A stretch of DNA of 64,000 nucleotides from Rhypophila decipiens (GCA_033297075.1 MU858058.1:1-64000), one strand, 5' to 3'. Positions 19,096 to 29,786 are shown, numbered from the stretch's first letter. The notes: a model not told the origin generated them from the letters alone. Numbers and translations are program-made.

Positions 19096-21722
19096 TCATC
19101 CGGGGAGCTTCTGGTCATCAGATACTTTGTCCCACGAGCGGGATGGTTGAAACAGAACTCGAAATTTGACAGCCGCCGGTAAACCCTTCACATCAAACAG
19201 GACGTCTTCACGTGTGAATGGGGTGAGATCCGAGATTGGGATGACTCTTTCTCCAATCAGTTTAGATCGCTCCGAGAACCATTTGGAATCCTCCATAACA
19301 CGTATCTTTACTGTGTCCGCTGTGCGAGACGAGATTGTGTGGCGGAAAGTTTCGTTCCACTCCGGGCGAGGTCCTTTTTCCCGAACCTGTGTCCTATACG
19401 CTTCCCGCTCGTTAACAAATAGAGCGCAGTACAGCTTGTACCTCCTCCCCAACCCCGAGCGAAGATCATGGCAACAGACAACATCGATGCGCAAGATCCC
19501 GGCATCACTGAATTCTTCAATCGGTAAGCTTATGGGGAAAAAGAACGAACTCAGACGGAGTTCAGAAGTCTTGTTATCTGGTGCAACGTTCGGGAATTTG
19601 ATAGTCTTGCAATAGTTTGTCGGGTCATTTGCGGACTAAGGTATATCAGCAACGGCAATGATGAGGTAAGTGAACGTGTGAACAAGATGGTACATCAACT
19701 GACCATGTAATCCGACGTTAATAGGTCGGTGATTTTCGAGGAGTGCACCTCGCGCAGATTGTCCTAATTTGCGACGACTATTCGTCCAACGCGGACGTCT
19801 CGCACAAAACAGCTTCCGATATAGAAAGTACCCGAAGTAAAACCCTGCCGTGAATTGAACCTATAATATGGAGACGTAAGATCTTCAACGTAGAGAGCTG
19901 CGTTCTCGGGGGGTTTGCTGCCCCAATCCAGTTTGAAGAACAAGACGCCTGATTTGTACGATAGAGACTCATTAAATCCGATGAAGACTTTGCTCGGGAG
20001 CCGTTGTGCAGCTATAAGTTCCTGTGGTACATTTGGGCTATCTTCGGATTTCGTTACCAGCCGTACACAAGGGTAGAAGCTCACTTCGAACTCGAGGGTG
20101 CCACAGAGCCTACCCGAAAGGTCCAGCTGTCTTCGATCTGTTCTTCGGTGAGACACATACTCCCCTTCCTGACTTTGCGAGATGTAGTCGAGGGGGTCGA
20201 TGGTGACTGTTCCAAGAGATTGATGTGTGGACTCTCCTCTTGCGGGGTCATGGACTCCCATAGTGAGCTTCCCCTGAAAATTGTGTATTGTTATATATAA
20301 CACCTCATTGTACCTTGGTGAGGGATTATCATAGGCTACCAAGTTGCATTTCTGGTGACTTCCAGATCGTATTGACTTTCCGTTTACACTTACGAAAGAG
20401 TTGGGGTTTCCAGCCCTATTGAAGTTGGTAAGGCCCGAGGCCTTAATAATGAGAAGTCTTAGAACTCCTATCGGGCATGAGTAGCGGCCTAAATTGTCGG
20501 GAATATAAGGGAAAGCTTCTGAAAGGAAAACCAGGTGTTTGGAAGGGTCAGAGATGGGGAAAAGTTTGGTCTTAGTCCCCAAGTTTTCTGGTTGAGACCT
20601 GGAATTGACTGTGGCTGACGACTCGGAGACACTTAATGTTTCCTTTGTGCCTGAAGCTGACCCGCGGTCCGTCGAACTAACACTGGTGCTGATTGTCGCC
20701 GTCGTGGCTCTGTTGTCCGAGTGTGGCCTGATTGAGTTGGAAGCGCCTAGCCCAGCCCCTGTCGGAGGTTCGCTAAAGCCATGGCCTGAATCATTTGGAT
20801 TTCCAAGCATGCGTGATTCAATTTCTGTTTCGGTAGGTTCCTCCGATTCCTCAGCCTGTGGTAAGATCTGCAGCCTGATAACGGGCAGACCTATTGCTGG
20901 TGATGAGCTGTCGAGCTTACTGCCCGCGGAGTTCTCAGAACTTCCCTGGCTTGAAGAAGTTCGACGTCTCTTTGCTTTGACCGGCTCGCGTGTTATTTCT
21001 TCATGACGGATCGGAATGCAGATTTGTACGCTTGGGAATCAAGGACAAGGTCGTCAAAGTCAAACACGGCATCCGGATCAGCATCATTCGACATGATGGT
21101 CCCCTGGAGCATGGATGATTGTTCGAGCCTGGGATCGATATACTAAGAAGCATCATCGCGGATCCACTTCAGCACAATGCGTGTCTCCTTTTGCGCCATG
21201 AGCTGCTGCTGCTCAACGACAGACGTCCTTTGCCTAGTTAGCGGGGACAGTCAATTAGAAAGCTGGAGTACGACTCACATCTGGATGGCATGTAACAAGA
21301 GACTCAGGGCCTGCATCTGATAGCCCATTGCTTGCTGATTCTTGGTCAATTCCTCCTGGTCGAAGAGATGTCGGATTTTGCCCTTGGCGGGGACCTTTCC
21401 AGCTGAGTAACTGATGCGAGCTACATGCTTCTCGAAAGCCGAGATAATCACGATGCAGTCCTCTAGTGCTTGCTCGATCGTGTCTCGAAGCTCCGCATTG
21501 GACTGAAGGGCAGGCGGCCCGAGATTGAGCCATTGCTGAATGAGCTGGACGCTGGATTGGATCGTGGACACCTGAGATAACAGGTGCGTGATTTCGACTG
21601 CGACATCCTCGAAACTGGACTTCAGATCATGAAGAGCTTTGATCGCCTTTGATCGCCTTTGACGTGGTAGCCACGAGAGAGATGCATGTGCCAACGAGGC
21701 CCACGATTGATACGGGGTCCAT
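19096..21722 (-). pseudogene. NLR-type N-domain plus C2-domain protein, four lesions
   Basis: The start at 21722 reads MDPVSIVGLVGTCISLVATT, the opening of the helical N-terminal domain seen on fungal STAND/NLR-like proteins. It continues KAIKALHDLKSSFEDVAVEI after a 10-bp tandem duplication (21641-21660) breaks the frame. A 45-nt intron (21234-21278) is followed by QQQLMAQKETRIVLKWIRDD, then a TAG at 21143-21145, then DPDAVFDFDDLVLDSQAY. Another shift lies near 21000-21012. The long remaining frame has a Lys/Arg/Ser linker and three C2-like domains: GVLRLLIIKASGL, SGVLFFKLDWGSK, and GILRIDVVCCHDLRSG in the last part. A TAG at 19764-19766 splits the last two, and a 68-nt intron lies at 19636-19703. 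Removing the lesions would leave one coherent gene of roughly 800 codons, so it is a recent pseudogene. Confidence 0.7.
21641..21660. repeat. 10-bp tandem duplication inside coding sequence
   Basis: gatcgccttt occurs twice back to back. On the coding (minus) strand one copy would keep TSKAIKALHDL in frame; the second copy shifts it. Confidence 0.85.
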
Positions 21723-22125
21723 GGCCGATGTCGCGTCTTGTATCTGTGTGAAATATTGATGATAACGTTCTCGTTTCCCCGCTCGGAGGTTCAGCTGCAA
21801 GTTCAGGAAGCAACATCCTGAGCTGAAGTCGACGTGGAAGTCACGTGGCTGGAGCCTGAAAGTGCACTTCTGGTGGTCCTTATCACGTTACGCCCAAGAC
21901 GAGCACGGTGAACCCTAACCCTGACCTATCGGTGTCCTCACTAACACCCACAGTCCGATTCGCGGCCAAGAGCTGTTAGTGATCCCCGCCAGAGGCATCA
22001 ATCCCCGCAAGAAGCCAAATTCAACGTCATAGCCAAAACTGTACCAACAGACATAAACAAACCAGAAATTCTCGGACCAACTCAACAAGATCGGCCAAGT
22101 ATTCAAACCTGAACTATCACCAAAA
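21723..22125. other. Divergent intergenic region
   Basis: 403 bp shared between the broken C2 gene and the cyclic phosphodiesterase gene. At 21911-21924 it holds a telomere-like AACCCTAACCCTGA. No other element recognised. Confidence 0.45.
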
Positions 22126-23008
22126 ATGCCCGGCTCCTCCCTCTGGCTCCTCCCCCCAAAATCCCACCCCCTGCATGCAATCCTCTCAGCCCTGATAACC
22201 AAAACCTTACCCTCTCAATTTCCTGATATAACCCTTAACCCATCTTCAAATCGCGACCCTCATGGAATGGACAGCACCTTCTTCCCACCACACATGACCC
22301 TCACCTCGGGGATCTCCCCTTATTTGTATGGCTCCGATCCACAAGCCTTTCTCGATTCGATCCCCTTCCCCGCGGCAAATAGCTCTGATGGTGTCAAGGT
22401 CCGCTTTTTCCCGAGTACCTCAGAGAACACCAGTATCCAAAGTCAAGAGACCTTCTTCAGACGATGTTTCATCAAGGTTGTGCTGGACAATACTGTTCGT
22501 CAATTGGCAGGGATTGCACGAGCTAGGGGTGTCAATGGGGAAGATGATATCGGCCCAAAGACAGAGGAGTGGTTGGTGCAATGGCAAAGAGAGTTTGGGC
22601 CGCATGTTAGTTTGATTTAGTGAGTTTTTTTTTTTCACTCCAGGTCTCCCTGGCGGGTTCCCTCGCCGCTGGTTGGAACGTACAAGAGTCATTGTCCTCC
22701 ATGGCACTTGAAGTCCACTGGGCCACAGTGATTGTGATCAGCTGGGGAAAAGAGACGGCAATGTGTCTTGCTGCAGAATTAAAAGGCTGACCAAGTTTGT
22801 GTATGACAGTGGCGACGTCCCCATCAACGACGAAATACTCCTCAGAATCTCCGATGTGGTCGAGCAAGCTGGCGTAGACCTCGGTGGAAGCAAGTCCGGA
22901 ACAGAGAGTTCAAAGACATACAACGGGTGGGACGGTGGCATCGTCTGGCTTGTCCCCACCGATAGACCAGTCAACGAGTGGAAGCCCATTGCTATCAGGG
23001 AGCTGTGA
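22126..23008 (+). CDS. CPD1: 2',3'-cyclic-nucleotide 3'-phosphodiesterase (CPD1-like)
   Basis: Two exons, 22126-22619 and 22810-23008, encode 230 aa. The 190-nt intron (GTGAGT, long T-run, acceptor ATGACAG) joins HVSLI to YGDVPINDEILLRI, which restores the family sequence exactly where the first frame meets a TAG. It is a 2H phosphoesterase: the two HxT/S motifs are His56-Met-Thr58 (HMTLTS) and His160-Val-Ser162 (HVSLIY). The tail GWDGGIVWLVPTDRPVNEW is the characteristic C-terminus of fungal CPDases. These enzymes open ADP-ribose 1'',2''-cyclic phosphate, a by-product of tRNA splicing, and nucleoside 2',3'-cyclic phosphates. Probably cytosolic or Golgi-associated as in yeast. Intact, and surrounded by degenerate DNA. 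Confidence 0.88.
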
Positions 23009-23271
23009 TTTGTTGGCTCAGGCACTGAATAACTAGAGACCTCCCAAAAGATGGATGGACGTTTTGTTGCCCATAATGGCGCTTTGTAGATCCCTCCAAG
23101 CAGCACCAGGTGCAGCACACCTTTTTTGGATCTTCTTACGAGGTAAATAGAAGACGGCGAGGATGTATCTGTGATTCATTCGACACATATGCCATGCTTG
23201 TGTGTAGTCTGCCGACCAAGGTGAACACCGAATCATATGTTAAAAGTCCGAAAGACAGAAACTCCGCGAGT

Positions 23272-23609
23272 CAGAACTGGAATCTCAACAAGCCAGCAAC
23301 TCAGCATGCCAAAAGCTTTATGTTCAAGCTGCTCAGCCGCGGAGCATCCAGAAGACGGAGGTTAAGGCATGAGGATTTGCCGGGATTTGGGAAGTTCTGG
23401 AGACCCCGTAGCTGGGCATTCGGACTCTGGTCTCCTGGTCAAGGCAAATGCCTAATCATGGGTCAAATTTCCAGCAGACAGAGGCTCTGCAAATACAGAA
23501 CTGGAAGCTCTGCAAACCAGCAGCTCCCAAAGATAGAACTGGAGGCTCGGCAAACCAGTAGCTTTAACTTTGCAAGTCAGAACTGGAAGCCTGGCAAACC
23601 AGCAGCTCC
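23272..23609. repeat. Imperfect 32-bp repeats
   Basis: Four similar 32-bp units, each starting (c/t)agaactgga and containing gcaaaccagcag, lie at 23272-23303, 23496-23527, 23534-23565 and 23578-23609. They fall inside an open frame that extends from 23110 to 23901. The repeated peptide has no homology I recognise, and the frame is likely open because the repeat unit lacks stops. Origin unknown; it may be a decayed repeat-protein gene. Confidence 0.6.
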
Positions 23610-24133
23610 GCAAGCCAAATTTTCCGAGTCCTGGACTCCTGGCTGCTCACCCGCAGAGCATCCAGAAGATAGAGGTTCCACATCAGAGTTGGCCCGGTCC
23701 CCCGATCAAGTACCTTTGCAGAATTTGAACTGCTGGAATATCGAATCATTTTGTATTCTGTGGAAGCTCCGCCTTGGTACCGTTTCTGGTATTTCAGACA
23801 TCTTCATTCAGAATCAGACTTGTCTCCGGGGTTTAGCCTTTCAGCTCGTTTCTCAATCACTAAAGTCATATATTTTCGGAAAATATATCAGGTCGAGATG
23901 ACAATTCGATGACATTGAACTAACCTAAGACAAAGAAGCTATCTATACAGATTGTGCGATCTGACATGTTTTCCCTTACTCTTCCTTCCTCGATGTCTTC
24001 TCGATCCGGTAGCGACCCCTAAAGACACCGCAGAAAGCCGTCCGATCCAAGTCCCTCGATCCCTCCAGAACAAGGCTTCGGTGGCCCAAGTGGATCGAAT
24101 GGGAGTGTATCACTAGGTGTTTCTCGTCTCGGT
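23610..24133. other. No supported gene
   Basis: A transition between the repeats and the Cys/His repeat region. No motif or splice-consistent gene seen. Confidence 0.35.
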
Positions 24134-25035
24134 CTAAACATGACAGTCTGCGCTGTATGGTACGATACGACAGATTGGCGGATCCTCCAGTGCGTCTATA
24201 AGAGCCACAATGAGCCGGTTATAAAGGATATTTGTGATGATGGCAGTCTGGTTGGGGTGGGTAATAGCACCTGACGGGTCTGATTTCATGTCCGGACTGG
24301 CGGCCCCTCTAGTGCGTGTGTGATAGTAGAAAACAGTAAGGTTGTGAATAATAATTGGCGGGTTGTTTTCGTCATGGCAGTTAGAGCACTTGGGCAGACC
24401 ACATTGATGGTTCTGGTTCTTGTTTTCGTTGTGGCAGTTGGAGCACTTAGGCAGACCGCATTGATGGTCCTGGTTCTTGTTTTCGTTGTGGCAGTTAGAA
24501 CACTTGGGATGGTTCTCCTTGATATTTTGCTTGATGTTCTCGTTATGGCGGTTTGAACACTTGAGCAAACCACAGGTCGTTCATGTTGATCTTGCCCATC
24601 AGCTTCCGAATGGCTTTCTCTCGCTTGCGTGATGACGACAGCTCAGCCATAGTAAGCACATGTTGGTTCTGGCTCATCAGGGCGCTCGATGAAGTCGATC
24701 GAGCGACCAGGTGAGGCTTGAGACGTGGCGTTGCTGGTTCTGCTTGATGCGCGTGATGTGCTTGATGTTCTCGACGATGGCAGTATGAGCACTTGGGCAA
24801 ACCACATTGTACCATGTGATGGTTCTGATTCATGTTCTCGATGATGGCAGCCTGGGATGCCGTCAGTTGTTGGTAGATGGTGGCAAGGTAGAGGTCTGTA
24901 ATGTTCTCCTTGCCGATCTCCTTCTCGAGAGCTCACCTCTACTGCTCGAATGGCACTTCAACCTCCTCTTCCGCAATTTTTGCAAGGCGCGCTTGCTCTG
25001 CCTCCCTTACGATCTGAATATCCCAGAATTTATCG
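24134..25035 (-). pseudogene. Degenerate Cys/His-repeat protein
   Basis: On the minus strand a coding-like stretch reads REAEQARLAKIAEEEVEVPF, then two stops, then ENITDLYLATIYQQLTASQA and a Cys/His block, QCGLPKCSYCHRREHQAHH. After a frameshift near 24575-24590 come three more blocks of the form CGLPKCSNCHNENKNQ, each 19 residues. The spacing C-x4-C-x2-C-H with a following His is zinc-binding-like. The end of the frame (24134) is unremarkable. Several stops and a shift show it is not expressed as one protein. Related degenerate pieces extend to about 25.7 kb. No family name can be given; a zinc-knuckle protein or a transposon-borne gene are both possible. Confidence 0.4.
24377..24604. repeat. 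57-bp tandem repeat (19-aa Cys/His unit)
   Basis: Units at 24377-24433, 24434-24490 and 24491-24547, plus a partial unit from 24548, each start gc(a/g)gttt/agagcactt on the plus strand. The third unit has diverged in its second half. A further longer copy (67 bp) lies apart at 24780-24846. Period 57 keeps frame, so the array once encoded a repeated 19-residue Cys/His motif. Confidence 0.75.
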
Positions 25036-25066
25036 CATGAACAGTAACAGGTCTGGCTGCAGTACC

Positions 25067-25785
25067 TCACACGGCCATCTCTACATTCGAGAGTTTTCCT
25101 ATACGGTTTGCTGCAGGGGAGCCGTTAATGCTCAGTAACGTGGCACTTGAGCGTGCAGGCATGACCGCAAGGGCGTATCTCACGGCAGGCTGGCTGGGAC
25201 AAGATGCCATTGGATTCAATGGGAGCTTCAAGTTGTGAGCAGATGTTCGCTCAAGGTTTTTGTCGACGTCAGTGGGCCAAAGCTCGCGGTTAGCACTTGT
25301 GCCGGGAATGGTGTTGCCGACGGACGGTCCTGCAGCAGACTGATTGATACGCGGTGCACTCTTGTGGTTGATCTTGAGGATCTCAAGGCGTAGCTTATAG
25401 GGCGTTTCTGCATAGCCGGCGTACAACGGGGAGCCATCGAAGTTACTTCCCGAAGTATCTACCCTCCTCTTCTTGGTGGTGGCTGTAGTTGAGTGTTTTG
25501 ATCCTGGGTTGGTATTTGAGCTTGGGTCGAAAATCTGTTCCGGGAATCGAGTCGGACGTGGCGGTTTTGATTTCATGTTCGCGATGATGGCAGGCTGGGA
25601 TAACATTGCGGATTGGCGCTCCCTCTAAATAGCACGCTCGTAGAGAATGTTGGCAATGTTCTCGTCATGCAGCGGCGGCAGATGTCTTGATAGTTCTCCA
25701 AGACTTGGGCGCGTCTACCGCTGCGAATCACAGGAGAAGTGTCGCCCGCAGGTCGAGAGGGCTTCTTGTCTTGGTAGCCCCACAA
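25067..25785 (-). other. Possible coding remnants, unknown
   Basis: Two overlapping minus-strand frames: 25067-25606 and 25573-25785. The first contains KSKPPRPTRFPEQIFDPSS and a KKRRVD basic patch. The second contains VILWGYQDKKPSRPAGDTSP-like composition. Both look protein-like, but I recognise neither. The repeated phrase gcgatgatggcaggctggga near 25580 also occurs near 24845, linking this stretch to the Cys/His remnant downstream. Probably parts of one decayed gene. Confidence 0.25.
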
Positions 25786-26205
25786 GATGACGGGCGGAGT
25801 TTCGTCGTCAGGGTTTAGAACAGCGGAAGGACAAGCAAGCCTTGGCTGACTCGAGGCCAGGGGCAGAGAAACCAGGCCTACTGGTGCCTCAATTCGTGAC
25901 AGACGGTCTGGCCTGTGGAAATGGATGCTTAACAGCTGCGAGGAGGCGGTTGTGTCCCAGTAGGTGTGAATATCCCGGCCACCGCCGTGGTACGGTGCGC
26001 AAAAGCAGAGACGTGGCGGTTTTGAATCATTATTGCGATGACGGCTGCAGGGTTGCCGAAGAGCTCGAGCTCTAACTCAGGATGTTCGGGACCAATGGCG
26101 CCGTCTTCATCGTCCGCGGGCTGAGACCTGGCGGCGGAACAGCTTGGCCGTTGTCTTCAAGTTCAGGCCATGCTCGGTGATATAGAGATAGATCGCTTGG
26201 GCAGG

Positions 26206-26410
26206 AGGAGGTGGAGCCGGAGCTGGCGATGTTGCTGGAGCCGGAGCTGGCGCTGTTGCTGGAGCTGGAGCTGGGAGAGGAGCTGGAGGAGGAGCTGGCG
26301 CTGGAGGAGCTGGCGCTGGAGGAGCTGGAGCTGGAGCTGGAGGAGGAACTGGAGCTGGAGGAGGAGCTGGGGCAGAAGGAGCTGGAGCCGGGGCTGGGGC
26401 TGGGGCGGAG
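26206..26410. repeat. GGAGCTGG-type low-complexity minisatellite
   Basis: About 205 bp of GGAGCTGGAGCTGGAGGAG-like units, nearly devoid of stops. On the plus strand it encodes Leu/Glu runs in one frame. On the minus strand one frame encodes Ser runs and another an Ala/Pro linker that continues into QAIYLYITEHGLNLKTTAKL and stops near 26110. The Ala/Pro frame joined to a non-repetitive tail is the most gene-like, but the gene is not definable. Confidence 0.7.
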
Positions 26411-26659
26411 ACCGGGACAGGGACGGGAGCGTGGGTGGCGGCGGCAGCGGCAGCGGCGAGGAGGTGCGGCCGCCGGAGATGTAGTGGGCTCCAACACCGG
26501 TGCGGTTCTCGAGGACGATATCCGCATCGAGGGCTGTATCGTTACAAGTTCTCCATATTCGCTTCTTCTACCCGATCCAGCCGTATTGGTATCTATATTT
26601 TCGGACATCGTCGTCCACGCGGTGCCGCGGTTCTGCCCCTCTTAGGTACCGAAAATTTC

Positions 26660-26877
26660 GAATGTCGCGGGCAGCATGTAGTTGGGGTCAGAGACGGCCT
26701 CAGATCGAGAGACGCTGTGGGAGTGATCGAAAGACGTTGGAGGAGTGATCGAGAGTCCTTCTCGGTCCAATGGACTTTGTGAATGTCGTGGGCGGCATGT
26801 CGTTGGGGTCAGACACGGCCTCAGATCGAGAGAGGTTGGAGGAGTGATCGAGAGTCTTTCTCGATCCCATAGACTTT
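26660..26877. repeat. Tandem ~121-bp duplication, imperfect
   Basis: The segment starting gaatgtcgcgggcagcatgt at 26660 recurs at 26781 as gaatgtcgtgggcggcatgt. Both share gttggggtcag, ggcctcagatcgagaga, and ggttgga/cgttgga ggagtgatcgagagt. The first copy has an extra ~24 bp. Differences are mostly single transitions. No coding role seen. Confidence 0.75.
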
Positions 26878-27367
26878 GGGCTAAACCGCGTATGGCCAAG
26901 ATTGAGCCCCAATCTTCACAAGACTGCACAATGTCATTGGACAGCGACCCAGTTTTATGGCCATTGACACCAATGGCAATACCAAGATTGGAGCTCAATT
27001 TTGGCCATAGGCGGTTTAGCCCAGAGTGCATTGATTGGAGCAAGCGTATGTGGTGGGAGTGATCGAGAGAGGCGTAATGGTGAGAAAAGGAGGAGATGTG
27101 ATGCCTTTTGTACCCGGCTCTAGATGTTTAATAGAAGACACGTAGCCGGCTTGAGAGTATACACGTGGCCTTCAACAAGCAGATACGTGGCCGGTTTAAC
27201 AGCAGACACGTAGCCGCCGAGAAGCTCCGGTCACTCGGAGCCGAGCCGGTCCGGTCCCGGAATCAGCTTCAGATGATTGACAGCAGACACAGCCATCATG
27301 AGTGTCCCAGTCACTCGACTTCAGTCTCCGCAGAAGACCGAACTCCGACAATGGGCCGATATCAGGG

Positions 27368-27576
27368 ACTTCTGACGATATTGCAGACTTCCGACGATAT
27401 GGAAGACTGCTGTCGATATGGAAGACTGCTGACGATGTCGAAGGTTGCTGATGATATTGAAGACTGCTGATAACATTGAAGATTCCTGATCACATCGAAA
27501 ACTGCTGACGATATGGAAGAATTCTGATGATATGGAAGATTGCTGACGATATTGAAGACTGCTGACAGCGTCGAAA
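27368..27576. repeat. 19-bp minisatellite, 11 units
   Basis: Eleven head-to-tail units of exactly 19 bp, consensus actgctgacgatatggaag, fill 27368-27576 and a decayed twelfth unit follows. Units differ at up to about six positions but never in length. There are no spacers, so it is a minisatellite and not a CRISPR array. Confidence 0.85.
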
Positions 27577-29658
27577 ACTGGTGATTCTTTCTAGAGTTTG
27601 TCCTCGCTTTCCCAGGTTGGTGGAGGTGTCAATGGCATGTAAACCGAGACCCCATCTCTGCAGCCATGGACGGCCTTGGTTGTTTGAGAATGATGTTTGT
27701 CGATGGGAATGATGGTGTTTGAGTGAGCCTGTCTGGATGGTGGGTCGTGAATCGCAATGCGACAGTTTATAAGTGCGTTCGGATATCATGAACTGGCTCT
27801 CTCGACCTTGTGCTGGTGGCATACGATGACTGGAAGTTGCTGAGCCACGGACTATGAGAGTCCGTATCGATTGCAGGATCTGTGCTGGATTGCTGCAGAC
27901 CATCATGAACGCGGTCCAGTCAACAAATGACAGAGATCCTCAGAAAGGAAGAAAGGTGCATCGAATTGATCAAGGGCTGGAGACTCCCAGGTGTGGTACC
28001 ATGTACGCCATGCAATGTCGCGGCGTCTTGATTGTCCGTACCGCTCGGCTCCGTGTTGAAAACCGGCCGACCGTTTTGCACCGGTTTGCAGCGCTTCAGG
28101 CCATTATCGTCGGTCCCAGCACTGGGTGTTGGTCCATGCACTGTGAGATGATCGGATAGCGGGGATTTCGGTCCAGAGCTTTGGTTACATAGACATATTA
28201 GCTGAAGAGTCGCTGGCGCTTGCATAAGACAGGAAATCATACCAAAAAGCGTCTAGTTTGTCGTTTGTTAGTCCCCCTCATCCTTTTGTCCACCAAGGAG
28301 TCTCGAAGGGAGCGCTGCCAGTAATATGACTGCCTGCGATGATGCCAGGTGTGCCTCGTGATCCCAGTTTGCAGGTGCTATGACGGCCTACTTCTGTTGA
28401 CCACATCCGAGTGTCCGCAGTGGTCGGCATTCCGGTCGGCATTCCGGTCGGCAGAGTATTTCTCATGTCCACATTGGGTAAGAATATGCGACAAGGAAAA
28501 CATGTGCCTCAGGCAAGCCGGCCATATGTTCTTCCTTTTCGGATGCTCGATGTCTGATTGATGGAGCTGGCGGAAGAGGAAAGTCGATGTCTTGTTGCGG
28601 AAACAAAGACAAGAGGATTGCTTGGCCAAAGAAGTAGAAGACAGTGCCGTTTCGGGAAGGCTGAGACAGCAACGACAATAAGAAGTGGATCGCAAGTAGA
28701 CAAAATAGGCCCGCTTGAAGTAATCATTAGTAAAGCGTCTACAATTTGGGTGCTGCACTACTTACTTGATTCTTTCGTTTCTTAGAAGGCCTAGTCTAGA
28801 TGTTGTTCTTGACATTGGAGTGGGTCAAGCTGTGAAGCTAGAAGCCTTGTAATTCAAATCCCTCTTTACCCCGCTAAGTAATGGATTACTCACCCCGCTA
28901 AGCGATAAGATAAGTATTAGCCTTGGCGGTGAAAGAATAGCGGTGACAAGGTGGCGGTGAAAGTAGTGGGGTTGAACGAGAAGAATATGAGATGACTGAA
29001 GAAGATGAGGATGATTAGGAAAGGAATGAAAGGTTTGGAATAGCTAGAATGCTCAGGAAGGAGTAGAAGCGATTCAAGAGTAAGCCGACAAGGTTAGGAG
29101 GTAGGTAGGTAAACAAATAGAAGTGCTAGAAGCAAAAGAAAGGGGAGAAAGGGTAAAGACAAGGATATTGCGAATCTTCAGGACATACATGGAAACTGGG
29201 TAGTAAGCGCTGAAAATTCTCGGTAGAGGATACGTCCTAGTGGTTGTAAGACTCTGGCCAAAATCTGAATGTAAATACTTGCTTTGGTAATTATCTTCCC
29301 CGCGTTGACGAAAAATAATTGATGAGTGGTGTAGGGACCAAGTTGTAAGCAAGGAGAAGATTTTACCAGATTGAGATACTGATTTTGGACGAACAGATGA
29401 CCGGAAGAGGAGCCTTTGGAATCAGCGGACAGTCATCCGTTCTCCTCATTTCTAAATCAAATACCGAAGAAATGACGTCTCTTTGGTGTTCCCTCCAGGT
29501 GATCAAATACTCTGAACTTATAGATCGAAAGGCTAGTATATTCAAAACTTTGAGTAACGGAAATGTCTTCGAGAATCGAAATTACATGTCGTTATTCGGT
29601 AATATCTTCTTAGGGGTAGATTATAGAGAAGATTTCGGTCTTGTAGAAAGAGGTGTAA
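27577..29658. other. Gene-free degenerate region
   Basis: No gene supported across 2 kb. A 12-bp unit ggtcggcattcc is repeated about 2.7 times at 28422-28454. From 28800 the sequence becomes A/G-rich with short frames. A frame ending at 29675 finishes ERGVMSRAS just at the start of the LTR-like repeat, which resembles the tail of decayed Ty3-type elements; this is only suggestive. Confidence 0.4.
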
Positions 29659-29786
29659 TGTCACGGGCCAGTTAGGCCGTGCTTGCCAGCACTATATAGT
29701 CTACTACACTAGAACTGCATAGCAAGCAGTTCATAGTACCCTTTTGGGTCGTCTGGCATAGTGGTAGTAGGCTGTGGCCCGTGACA
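29659..29786. repeat. Left 128-bp terminal direct repeat
   Basis: Identical to 29922-30049. Begins TGTCACGGGCC and ends GGCCCGTGACA. Perfect identity implies a recent insertion or gene conversion. Confidence 0.9.

Noticed and set aside
19166..19615. 149-residue plus-strand frame
   Set aside because: It is antisense to a clear C2 domain on the minus strand.
24377..24604. CxxCH repeats as a multiheme cytochrome c
   Set aside because: CSNCH fits the heme-c pattern, but the reading frame is broken, the spacing is that of a minisatellite, and secreted multiheme cytochromes are not expected in an ascomycete nuclear genome.
27368..27576. CRISPR-like array
   Set aside because: Units abut without spacers and the genome is eukaryotic; it is a minisatellite.
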